Origin: Planctomycetota bacterium
GTDB lineage: Bacteria; Planctomycetota; UBA1135; UBA2386
Length of the DNA stretch: 64,000 bases
Direction: 5' to 3'
NCBI GenBank assembly: GCA_020849665.1
Contig: JADLFX010000047.1
Span: 1 to 64,000 of the forward strand
Position 1 is the first letter of the stretch. Every line of letters begins with the position of its first letter. Positions 49,827 through 58,211 of the stretch are shown here, piece after piece. The notes under the pieces are model-generated. The model saw nothing but the letters and a program-made list of their open reading frames with translations, ran no database searches and was not told where the DNA came from. The position numbers and the translations under genes were made by a program.

Positions 49827-50285
49827 GACGGACCCTGCGGCCGCGCGGGACGGCGGGCGGCGTCGTGCGGAGCGAGCCGCTGCCGGCGGTGCGTCGCCGG
49901 TTCCCAGCGCGCCGCAGGCGCATGCCTCCGGCCCAGGCGACGGGGGCCGCATGCGGCCCGCACGGCGCAGCAGGCGCCCGCAGGGTGCGGTGCGCACGGC
50001 GGACCGGCTGAAGGGTCAGCAGGCCGTGCGGTTCTTCGCGCGCCGCGACCGCGCGAAGAAAAAGTGCCGGAGGGCAAACTTCGGGAAAAGGGGAAGAAGG
50101 AGAGTCAAGTTTTTACGTCCTGGGCGGACAACCTCCGGCATCCGTTCGCGTGTGCACGGCCCGCGAAGACCTGGATCTCCTCGGCCGTGCTGATCTCGCA
50201 GCGCGGTGCGCCTCATCCGGCGCCCCAGGGCGTTCAAAGAATGAACGCTCGCAGATGTCTATTTCATGTCCACAGGAAAGTCAAC
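49827..50285. other. Gene-free interval (459 bp) with hairpin and AT-richer patch
   Basis: Between convergent genes. It contains an 11-bp perfect hairpin (50032-50060), a 22-base purine run (50083-50104) immediately followed by an AAGTTTTTAC patch, and AT-richer sequence to about 50290. This is unlike the surrounding composition. I see no protein gene; a non-coding RNA or processing site is possible. Confidence 0.45.
50032..50060. repeat. Perfect 11-bp inverted repeat
   Basis: TTCTTCGCGCG (50032-50042) and CGCGCGAAGAA (50050-50060) pair with a 7-nt loop. An A-run follows on the plus strand (it reads as a U-run before the stem on the minus strand), so orientation argues against a simple intrinsic terminator for either neighbouring gene. 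Confidence 0.5.
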
Positions 50286-52274
50286 TCACGGGAGCCGGCG
50301 GCGCGGACGCACGTGACCTGCAAGCTCCCTTGGCACCACGCGCAGGCCGATCCTCGTGACCGAGGCCCCATCTCCAGATCGCAGAAGGGTTAGCGATGAG
50401 AACTCCTCGATGAGCAGGGGACCGTCCAGGCGCTGACCCGGACGCAGGTCCGCCCTGGCCACCCGCACCCACGGTGCGCCGCCGAGGGGTGCGCGACGCG
50501 TACCCGCGCCAGAGGGCGCGGGGCTCGGCAGCAGGCGCGGGAACGCGCGGGGGGGCACCTCGGCGCGGGCTACGAGCGCCACGATCTCCAGCGGCATCGC
50601 CTCCGGAACGAACCCGAAGAGACGCCGGTGCTCGGCGGCATGCCGGGCGGCCAGTCCCGGGCCGAAGGGAATGCGCAGCCCGCCCCCCTGACCGGCGAAG
50701 CGGGCGATCGCATCGATCGTCACGCGCAGCGACGCGCGACCTGTGTCGCGGCGCAGCAGCGCCGCCGCAGCGGTACGCAGCCGGCGGGCGCGACGCGCCA
50801 GGTCCCGCGCACTGCGCGGCTCCCAGATCCGGTCGACCGGCTCCTGCACCTCGGCCGACTCCCCGGCGAGCGCGAGGCCGATCGCCGAGAAGGCGCCCGG
50901 GTGGGGGGGCAGCAGGGCGAAGGGCATCCGCAGGCGCCCCGCCAGCGCCGCGGCATGCAGGCCGCCCGCGCCGCCGAAGGCCAGCAGGGGTACGGAGGCA
51001 GGATCGATCGCCTGCTGCGCGGTACGCACCAGGAGCGCCCGGACGAGGTGCGTCGTCGCCACCGCGAGGATCCCCCCGGCCGCGGCGCGGGTCCGCATGC
51101 CGAGCCTGCGCGCCAGGCGCTCGATGGCCCGCACGGAGCGGTCCGGGTCGATCGGGAAACCTCCGCCCAGGAGCGTGTCCGGCCCCAGGTGTCCGAGCGC
51201 CACGTGCGCGTCGGTGATCGTCGCGTCGTCGCCCCGGCCGTAGCAGGCCGGTCCGGGTTCCGCGCCGGCGCTCTGCGGGCCGACGCGCAGCGCCCCGCCG
51301 CGGTCGCAGTACGCCAGCGAGCCGCCCCCGCAGCCGACCGAGTGGACGTCCACGGCGGGCAGCACGAGCGGCAGGCCTGCGACCTCGGGGTCGGTCCAGC
51401 GCTGTCCGCCCTCCCCGAGCAGGCTGACGTCGGTGGAGGTCCCGCCCATGTCGAGTGCGACCATCCGCGGCAGGCGCAGCTCGCGGCGCACCAGGTCCGC
51501 CGCCAGGACGCCGCCGGCGGGACCGGAGAAGAGCGCGCGTGCCGGGTGGCGCGCCGCCTCCGCCGCCGCGAGGATGCCGCCGCTGCTGCGCAGCAGACGC
51601 AGCGTGCCCGGCCGCACGAGGGTGGCGAGGCGGCGCACGTAGCCGCCGACGCTCGGGGCGATCGCGGCGTCGAGGATCGCCGCGGTGAAGCGCTCGTACT
51701 CCCCGGCGGCAGGATGCAGCTCGCCGCTGCACACCACGGGAACGCCCAACGGCCGCAGCGCGGCGGCGATCCGGGCCTCGTCTTCGGGATGGCAGTGCGA
51801 GTGCAGCAGGCCGATGGCCACCGCCTCGACCCGCGCCCGCCGCAGGCGCCGCAGGAGCGTCGCCAGCTCGCGCGCCGAGGGGCGGACGAGCTCCTCGCCC
51901 TGCGCGCTGCGGCGCGCGGCCACCCCGAAGCGCAGCGACCGGGGCACCGGCGGAACGGCCTTGGGCGCGCGCAGGTCGTAGAGCTCGGCGCGCGCCTGCC
52001 GGCCGATCTCGATGAGGTCCTCGAACCCGGCGTTGGTCACGAGCGCGGTGCGCGCCAGGTTGCCGGTGAGGATCGCGTTGAGCCCCACCGTGCTGCCGTG
52101 CACGACGTCCACGTGTTCGCCGTCCTGGCGTGCCCGGGCGATGCCGGCGAGCACCGCGCGTGCCGGGTCGTCGGGCGTGGACGGCACCTTGTGCACCGCC
52201 AGCGCGCCGCCGCGCAGCACCGCGAGGTCGGTGAACGTGCCGCCGGTGTCGATGCCGATGCGCAATCCGGTCAT
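50286..52274 (-). CDS. Hydantoinase A/5-oxoprolinase N-terminal-type protein (HyuA)
   Basis: A 662-residue actin-fold ATPase of the hydantoinase/oxoprolinase A family. Phosphate loops are IGIDTGGTFTDL (residues 6-17) and ALDMGGTSTDVSLL; HGSTVGLNAI and GGPAGGVL-like LFSGPAGGVLAAD complete the pattern. These enzymes ATP-dependently open cyclic amides (hydantoins, 5-oxoproline) or carboxylate acetone/acetophenone in complex with a B subunit. Here no hyuB gene lies beside it. The start ATG 52274 was chosen because the phosphate loop falls at the N-terminus, as usual. Confidence 0.85.
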   Translation of the reverse strand: MTGLRIGIDTGGTFTDLAVLRGGALAVHKVPSTPDDPARAVLAGIARARQDGEHVDVVHGSTVGLNAILTGNLARTALVTNAGFEDLIEIGRQARAELYDLRAPKAVPPVPRSLRFGVAARRSAQGEELVRPSARELATLLRRLRRARVEAVAIGLLHSHCHPEDEARIAAALRPLGVPVVCSGELHPAAGEYERFTAAILDAAIAPSVGGYVRRLATLVRPGTLRLLRSSGGILAAAEAARHPARALFSGPAGGVLAADLVRRELRLPRMVALDMGGTSTDVSLLGEGGQRWTDPEVAGLPLVLPAVDVHSVGCGGGSLAYCDRGGALRVGPQSAGAEPGPACYGRGDDATITDAHVALGHLGPDTLLGGGFPIDPDRSVRAIERLARRLGMRTRAAAGGILAVATTHLVRALLVRTAQQAIDPASVPLLAFGGAGGLHAAALAGRLRMPFALLPPHPGAFSAIGLALAGESAEVQEPVDRIWEPRSARDLARRARRLRTAAAALLRRDTGRASLRVTIDAIARFAGQGGGLRIPFGPGLAARHAAEHRRLFGFVPEAMPLEIVALVARAEVPPRAFPRLLPSPAPSGAGTRRAPLGGAPWVRVARADLRPGQRLDGPLLIEEFSSLTLLRSGDGASVTRIGLRVVPRELAGHVRPRRRLP

Positions 52275-52484
52275 GGGGGCAGCCCACGCCGTGCGCCGCG
52301 GCACGGCCGTGGACGGTCGTTGGAGTGGGTGAGCCGTTGCATGCGGGCCGCCCCGGGAGGATCCGCGCGGGCCCGCAGGTGCGGCCCAGCCGGGGACCGC
52401 GTCGGGCGCGGAGGATAGCGGTGCACCCCGCTATGATCCCGCGCCCATCCCGCGCGCCTCGGCGCGGCTCTCCCGCACTCGTCC

Positions 52485-53114
52485 ATGGAGCTCGTTCTCG
52501 CTTCGCTCGCGGCGTACCTGCTCGGCGGCGTCCCGTTCGCCTGGCTCCTGGTCCGCCTCTTCCGCGGGGTCGACGTCCGCACGATCGGATCGGGCAACGT
52601 GGGCGCCACCAACGCGGCGCGGGCCTTCGGGCCGCGCGCGCGCGGCCCGGTGTTCGTGCTCGTGTACCTGCTCGACCTCGGCAAGGGCCTGCTGCCCGCC
52701 CTGTGGGGCTGCGAGTGGCTGGAGGCCACCGACCCCGGGCTCGCGTCGACGGTGCTCGGCGCCGCCTCGGTGCTCGGTCACTGCACGTCGCCCTTCCTGG
52801 GCTTTCGCGGCGGCAAGGGCGTGGCCACCAACTGTGGCGTGGTGCTGATCCTGGATCCGCGGGCCCTCTTCGCCGGCCTCGGCGTGTTCCTGGTGGTGTG
52901 GCTGGTCACGCGCAGGGTGTATCTGGGCTCGCTCGCGCTCGGCATGGGGATCCTGGTCGCGACGGTGTTCCGCGACACCGCCACCGCCTTCACCGCGCGT
53001 CTGCCCTCGACGCTGTACTGCGCGGCCATGGCGCTCCTGCTCTTCTGGACCCACCGCTCCAACATCCAGAAGGCCCTCGCCGCGCGGCGCGCCGCCGGGG
53101 CGGGGGCGCCATGA
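52485..53114 (+). CDS. plsY: Acyl-phosphate:glycerol-3-phosphate acyltransferase
   Basis: A 209-residue integral membrane enzyme that acylates glycerol 3-phosphate to lysophosphatidate, the first step of phospholipid synthesis. Motif 1 is IGSGNVGATNAAR, motif 2 LGFRGGKGVATNCG; five or so TM segments are visible. The usual third motif is recognisable only weakly. Normal length. Its stop overlaps gpsA by ATGA, a common and functionally coherent plsY-gpsA pair (gpsA makes its substrate). Confidence 0.93.
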   Translation: MELVLASLAAYLLGGVPFAWLLVRLFRGVDVRTIGSGNVGATNAARAFGPRARGPVFVLVYLLDLGKGLLPALWGCEWLEATDPGLASTVLGAASVLGHCTSPFLGFRGGKGVATNCGVVLILDPRALFAGLGVFLVVWLVTRRVYLGSLALGMGILVATVFRDTATAFTARLPSTLYCAAMALLLFWTHRSNIQKALAARRAAGAGAP

Positions 53115-54115
53115 ACTTCGCGGTGCTCGGCAATGGCGGGTTCGGGACGGCGATGGCCATCTCCCTGCAGCGCGCCGGCCACGGCGTACGGCTCTGGGGT
53201 CACGATCCCGCCTACACCGCCGAGCTCGCGCTCACCCGGGCCAACCCCCGCTACCTGCCGGACGTGGTGCTGCCCCAGGGCGTGCAGGTCGGCAGCGACG
53301 CGCGCGAGGCGCTGCGCGGAGCCGAGGCGATCCTTCTCGCGGTGCCCACCCAGCACGTCCGCGGCGTGCTCGAGGGGCTGCGGCCCGTGGTTCCGCCCGG
53401 CGTGCCGGTCGTGTCGCTGGCCAAGGGCCTGGAGCAGCGCACGGCGTTGCGGCCCAGCCAGGTCGTGCGCCACGTCCTCGAGGAGCGGAATCCGGTGCTC
53501 GCGCTGAGCGGGCCCAGCCACGCCGAGGAGGTGGCGCGCGGCGTGCCCACCACCGTCGTGCTGGCCGGCGCGAGCGAGCACGAGGCGGTGGTCGTGCGGA
53601 TGCAGGAGGCGCTCGCGTCGCGCACGTTCCGCGTGTATCGCAACCGCGACCTGCTGGGCGTGGAGATCTGCGGCGCGCTCAAGAACGTGATCGCCCTGGC
53701 CGCGGGCATCGCCGACGGACTGGGGCTCGGCGACAACACCAAGGCCGCGGTGCTCTCGCGCGGCATCGTGGAGATGGCGCGCTTCGGCGTGGCGGAGGGC
53801 GCCGACCTGCACACCTTCTTCGGGCTGGCCGGAGTCGGGGATCTCGCGGTCACCGCCTACAGCCGGCACGGCCGCAACCGTGCCTTCGGCGAGCGCATCG
53901 GGCGCGGCGAGGCGGTGGAGCAGATCCTGGCCAGCACGCGCAAGGTGGCGGAGGGAGTGTGGACCGCGGGCGTGGTGCACCAGCGCGCGTCCGACCTCGG
54001 CGTGGACGTGCCGATCTGCGACGCCGTGCACGCGGTGCTCTTCGGCGGCGTGGCGCCGCGTGCGATGGTGCAGCGGCTCATGGAACGCGACCCGCGCGAC
54101 GAGACCTGGACCTGA
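53111..54115 (+). CDS. gpsA: NAD(P)H-dependent glycerol-3-phosphate dehydrogenase
   Basis: A 334-residue cytosolic enzyme that reduces dihydroxyacetone phosphate to sn-glycerol 3-phosphate. The N-terminal dinucleotide site is VLGNGGFGTAMAISL (GxGxxG/A), followed by LAVPTQHVR, the conserved SGPSHAEEVARG and ALKNVIALAAGIADGLGLGDNTKAA with the catalytic lysine. Normal length; supplies substrate for plsY, to which it is translationally coupled. Confidence 0.95.
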   Translation: MNFAVLGNGGFGTAMAISLQRAGHGVRLWGHDPAYTAELALTRANPRYLPDVVLPQGVQVGSDAREALRGAEAILLAVPTQHVRGVLEGLRPVVPPGVPVVSLAKGLEQRTALRPSQVVRHVLEERNPVLALSGPSHAEEVARGVPTTVVLAGASEHEAVVVRMQEALASRTFRVYRNRDLLGVEICGALKNVIALAAGIADGLGLGDNTKAAVLSRGIVEMARFGVAEGADLHTFFGLAGVGDLAVTAYSRHGRNRAFGERIGRGEAVEQILASTRKVAEGVWTAGVVHQRASDLGVDVPICDAVHAVLFGGVAPRAMVQRLMERDPRDETWT

Positions 54116-54308
54116 GCGCACGGCCGGCCGGCGCGGTGCGGCGCGGACGCGGCGCCGCCCGCGAGCGGGGCGGGCCGGGGCCGGAATCGGCGCTCGCGCC
54201 GCCCTTGTCGGCGAACGCTTCTGGCCCCCGTGCCGGGGCGTCGCCACAATCCCGCGCCTATCCCCAGGAGCCCTCCGGTGCCCCCGGATGACCCCTGGGT
54301 CCGGATCC

Positions 54309-56630
54309 ATGGACCGCAAGTTCCTCACCGTCCTTCTGGCCACCACCCTGGCGTCGCTCGCTGCGGGTGCCCCGCAGCAGGCCGCCGAGAGCCGTCCGGC
54401 CGCCACCCAGTCCGGCGCCGCCGCACCAACGCCGCCGGTGCAGACCCAGGCGACGCCACCGCCGCCCGCCAAGGACCTGACCCTCGACGACGTGTTCACG
54501 CTGAGCGAGCGGCTGGTCAAGAAGCCGCTCGAGCAGGTGCGTGCGTGGATGGACGGCCAGCACCTCCTCACCTTCGGCGAGGGGCAGGTCGGGGAGGCGC
54601 GGGTGCGCGGTTACTTCCGCCTCGACGTGACCAGTGGCGAGCGCCAGCTCCTGCTCGACCCGAACAAGGTCGCGGAAGCCCTCGCGCGGCTGCCCGGCTT
54701 CCCGCGCCGCGACGCCGACCGGGTTGCCGCGACGGCGGCCGGCTGGCAGTGGAACAAGCACTGGTCGGCGGTGCTCTTCGCGGCGGCGGACGACCTCTTC
54801 GCCTACGACCTCGCCAAGGGGGTCGTGCAGCGCCTCTCGAACGATGCGCCGGCGGAGGACGGCGAGCAGTGGTCCCCCGACGGCCGCCTCGTCGCGTTCG
54901 TGCGCGAGTTCAACCTGCACGTCGTGGGCGCCGACGGCACCGGCGCGCGCGCGCTGACCGGCGACGGCCATGCCCAGCTCCTGCACGGCCGCCTCGACTG
55001 GATCTACCAGGAGGAGCTCTACGGCCGCGGCAACTTCCAGGGGTTCTGGTGGTCGCCGGACAGCAGCATGCTGGCGTTCCTGCGCCTCGATCAGCGACCG
55101 GTGAAGGAGTTCCCCCTGGTGCAGGACGGACCGACCTACCCGGAGATGGAGCTGACCGACTATCCGAAGGCCGGGGCGCCCAATCCGGTCGCGGCGCTCG
55201 GCGTGGTCGACGTCCGGGGCGGCGCCCCGCGTTGGTTCGACCTGAGCCGCTACGGCGGCAACGACCTGCTGATCGTGCGCGTGCAGTGGCACCCGGACGC
55301 CTCGGAGGTGTACTTCCAGGTCCAGGATCGCGAGCAGCGCTGGCTGGACCTGCTGGCCGGAGACCCACGCAACGGACGGGTGCGGCTGGTGCTGCGCGAG
55401 CAGAGCCCGAGCTGGATCGAGGCCGACGGCGAGCCCACGTGGCTGGACGGGGGCAAGAGCTTCCTGTGGCTCTCGGAGCGCGACGGGTGGAAGCACCTCT
55501 ACCACTACCAGCGCGACGGCAAGCTCGTGGGCCGGATCACGGAGGGCAGCTTCGAGGTCGACGAGGTCGCCGGCGTGGACGAACAGGCCCGGCTGGTCTA
55601 CTTCCGCACCGATCGTTCCGACGTGAAGGAGGACCACCTGTGGCGCGTCGGCCTGGACGGCAAGGGCGCGGCCGCGGTCACCCAGGAGCCCGGCGTGCAC
55701 CGCGTGCGGCTCGCGCCCGACGCGGCGCTCTTCGTCGACACCTGGAACAGCGTCAAGCCGCCGCTGCCGCTGCGCGTGGACGTGAAGCGCATGGACAACG
55801 GCGTGGTGCGCACCCTGGCCGACAGCGATGTCGCTCCCCTGGCCGAGTACCAGCTCGCGGTGCCGGAGTTCGTGCAGGTGCCGACGCGGGACGGCTTCGC
55901 CATGGAGGCGATGCTGCTCAAGCCGCGCGGCTTCCAGGAGGGCAGGCGCTACCCGGTGTTCGGCTTCCACTACGCCGGCCCGCACGCGCCGCAGGTGCGC
56001 AACCAGTGGGGGCGGCGCTACCTGGCCAGCAACCACCTCTGGTTCCAGATGCTGGCCCAGAAGGGCTACCTGGTCTGGGTGTGCGACAACCGCTCGGCGA
56101 GCGGCAAGGGCCAGGTGTCGGCGGCGGCGGCGTGGCGCAAGCTGGGCGAGACCGAGCTGCATGACCTGGAGGACGGCGTCGCCTGGCTGGTGCAGAAGGG
56201 CCTCGCCGACCCGGAGCGCGTGGGCATGTTCGGGTGGAGCTACGGCGGCTACCAGACCCTCTACAACCTCACCAACTCGAAGGTGTGGAAGCTGGGGATC
56301 GCGGTCAACCCGGTCACGGACTGGCACTTCTACGACTCGATCTACACCGAGCGCGTGATGGGCCTCCCGGCCAACAACCCCGAGGGATACCGCCGCTCCA
56401 GCGTGCTGACCCACGCCGCCAACCTGCACGGCAAGCTCCTGCTCGTGCACGCCACCATGGACGACAACGTGCACCTGCAGAACAGCCTGCAGCTGGTGCA
56501 GGCCCTGCAGGGCGCCGGCAAGCAGTTCCAGTTCATGGTCTACCCGCGCGTGCGCCACGGGATCGAGAACGACCGCCAGCAGAGGCACCTCTACCAGCTG
56601 ATGACCGAGTTCGTGCTCGCCAACCTCTGA
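54309..56630 (+). CDS. Secreted S9 family peptidase (dipeptidyl peptidase IV-like)
   Basis: A 773-residue exported serine peptidase. After a signal peptide (about 1-20) and a Pro/Thr linker, a beta-propeller domain contains the substrate N-terminus anchor LDWIYQEELYGRG, matching the double-Glu DPP IV loop. The alpha/beta-hydrolase C-terminus has nucleophile GMFGWSYGGYQTL, acid VHATMDDNVH and RVRHGIEN histidine. It should release N-terminal dipeptides (often X-Pro) outside the cytoplasm. It is followed by two POT peptide transporters, making a plausible peptide-scavenging set. Confidence 0.9.
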   Translation: MDRKFLTVLLATTLASLAAGAPQQAAESRPAATQSGAAAPTPPVQTQATPPPPAKDLTLDDVFTLSERLVKKPLEQVRAWMDGQHLLTFGEGQVGEARVRGYFRLDVTSGERQLLLDPNKVAEALARLPGFPRRDADRVAATAAGWQWNKHWSAVLFAAADDLFAYDLAKGVVQRLSNDAPAEDGEQWSPDGRLVAFVREFNLHVVGADGTGARALTGDGHAQLLHGRLDWIYQEELYGRGNFQGFWWSPDSSMLAFLRLDQRPVKEFPLVQDGPTYPEMELTDYPKAGAPNPVAALGVVDVRGGAPRWFDLSRYGGNDLLIVRVQWHPDASEVYFQVQDREQRWLDLLAGDPRNGRVRLVLREQSPSWIEADGEPTWLDGGKSFLWLSERDGWKHLYHYQRDGKLVGRITEGSFEVDEVAGVDEQARLVYFRTDRSDVKEDHLWRVGLDGKGAAAVTQEPGVHRVRLAPDAALFVDTWNSVKPPLPLRVDVKRMDNGVVRTLADSDVAPLAEYQLAVPEFVQVPTRDGFAMEAMLLKPRGFQEGRRYPVFGFHYAGPHAPQVRNQWGRRYLASNHLWFQMLAQKGYLVWVCDNRSASGKGQVSAAAAWRKLGETELHDLEDGVAWLVQKGLADPERVGMFGWSYGGYQTLYNLTNSKVWKLGIAVNPVTDWHFYDSIYTERVMGLPANNPEGYRRSSVLTHAANLHGKLLLVHATMDDNVHLQNSLQLVQALQGAGKQFQFMVYPRVRHGIENDRQQRHLYQLMTEFVLANL

Positions 56631-56698
56631 GCCGCCGGGGCGGACCCGGACCGGTTCCAGCCTTCGACCGGCGCCGCCCAGGCGGCGCGCCAGCAACC

Positions 56699-58156
56699 AT
56701 GCAAGACCAAGCCTCGCCCAAGGGACACCCGCCGGGCCTCTCTGTCGCGTTCGGCACCGAGCTGTGGGAGCGGTTCTGCTTCTACGGGATGCGGGCGCTG
56801 CTGGTGCTCTACCTGACCAAGCAGCTCCAGTTCCCCGACGCCGAGGCCTCCGAGATCTACGGCTCGTACCAGTCGCTGGTCTACGCCACCAACGTGCTGG
56901 GCGGCCTGCTCGCCGATCGCTTCCTCGGCTTCCGCGCGGCGATCGTGTTCGGCGGCCTGCTGATGGCCGCCGGCGAGTTCCTGCTCATGGTGCAGGATCA
57001 CCGCGCCTTCTTCCTGGGCCTGTCCCTGCTGGTGATGGGTTGCGGCTATCTCAAGCCCAACATCTCGGCGCTGCTGGGCAAGGCGTACGCGCAGGGCGAT
57101 CCGCGCCGCGACTCGGGGTTCACGATCTTCTACATGGGGATCAACCTGGGCGCGTTCCTGGGGCCGATCGTGTGCGCCCGCTTCGCCGACCCGCGCTTCG
57201 GCTTCGCCGCCGCCGGCGTGGGCATGCTGCTGGCGGTCGCCTGGTTCGTGCTCGGGGCGCGCCGCTTCGGCGACCAGGGCCACCCGCCGGCACACGTGCC
57301 GCGCAAGTTCCGCCTGCCGGTCGCCGTGGTCACCGCGGCGGTCGTGGTGCCCCTGGTCTGGGTGCTGCTCAGCGACAAGGAGTGGCGCGGCTGGATCCAG
57401 ACGGTCCTGAACGGGCTGGGTGCGACGCTCGCCGCGTACCTGCTCTTCGCCGGCGCGAAGGAGGGCAGGGCGCACCTCGGCCGGATGGTGGCGCTCCTGC
57501 TGCTCCTGGCGCTGAACGCGGTGTTCTGGGCCTGCTTCGAGCAGGCCGGCAACTCGATGAACCTGTTCGCGGAGCGCAACGTGGCCCTGGGCGACTTCGG
57601 CTTCACGATGAAGGCGGCGGACACCCAGGCCTTCAACGCGCTGTTCATCATCCTGCTCGCGCCGCTCTTCGCGGCCCTGTGGCTCCGCCTGGACCGGCGT
57701 GGCTGGAACCCCTGGGTGCCCGTCAAGTTCGCCTTGGGCATCGTGCAGGTGGGCCTCGGCTTCGGCGTCCTGGTGCTGGCCAGCAAGTACCTCGGCAGCA
57801 ACGGCATCGTGCCGCTCTGGACCCTGGCGCTCTGCTACCTGATCCACACGACCGGAGAGCTCTGCATCTCGCCGGTCGGCCTGTCCACCATGACCCGGCT
57901 CGCGCCGGCCCGCCTGAGCGGGTTGGTGATGGGCGGCTGGTTCCTGTCCACGGCGTACGGCAACTTCCTGGCTGGACAGATCTCCAAGCTGGCCGGGCGC
58001 AGCGGCGACGTGAACACCGGCGATCTCCCGGCGGCGCAGTCGCTGCCGGTGTACGCCGACGTGTTCTGGATGCTCACCCAGGTCGGCGTCTGCATCGGCC
58101 TCGGGGCCCTCGTCCTGTCGCCGCTCGTGCAGCGTCTCATGCGTGGCGTGAACTGA
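56699..58156 (+). CDS. POT family proton-coupled di/tripeptide transporter
   Basis: A 485-residue, about 12-TM MFS transporter of the PTR2/POT type. The ExxERFxxYG proton/substrate motif is ELWERFCFYGMRALLVLYL; PTR2 signatures are GGLLADRFLGFRAAI and the FYMGINLGAFLGP segment; the second, GELCISPVGLSTMTRLAP, is in TM10-11. Imports short peptides across the inner membrane. It is 68 bp after the DPP gene and 55 bp before the second POT, so they are probably one transcript. Confidence 0.92.
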   Translation: MQDQASPKGHPPGLSVAFGTELWERFCFYGMRALLVLYLTKQLQFPDAEASEIYGSYQSLVYATNVLGGLLADRFLGFRAAIVFGGLLMAAGEFLLMVQDHRAFFLGLSLLVMGCGYLKPNISALLGKAYAQGDPRRDSGFTIFYMGINLGAFLGPIVCARFADPRFGFAAAGVGMLLAVAWFVLGARRFGDQGHPPAHVPRKFRLPVAVVTAAVVVPLVWVLLSDKEWRGWIQTVLNGLGATLAAYLLFAGAKEGRAHLGRMVALLLLLALNAVFWACFEQAGNSMNLFAERNVALGDFGFTMKAADTQAFNALFIILLAPLFAALWLRLDRRGWNPWVPVKFALGIVQVGLGFGVLVLASKYLGSNGIVPLWTLALCYLIHTTGELCISPVGLSTMTRLAPARLSGLVMGGWFLSTAYGNFLAGQISKLAGRSGDVNTGDLPAAQSLPVYADVFWMLTQVGVCIGLGALVLSPLVQRLMRGVN

Positions 58157-58211
58157 GTCCTCGACCTCGAGCCCGGTGCAGCCACCCATCCCGAACCCCC
58201 AGGAGACCACG

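Noticed and set aside
50281..52287. Alternative minus-strand frame over the hydantoinase gene
   Set aside because: The product is Ala/Arg/Gly-rich and lacks both phosphate loops that the 50286-52274 frame contains.
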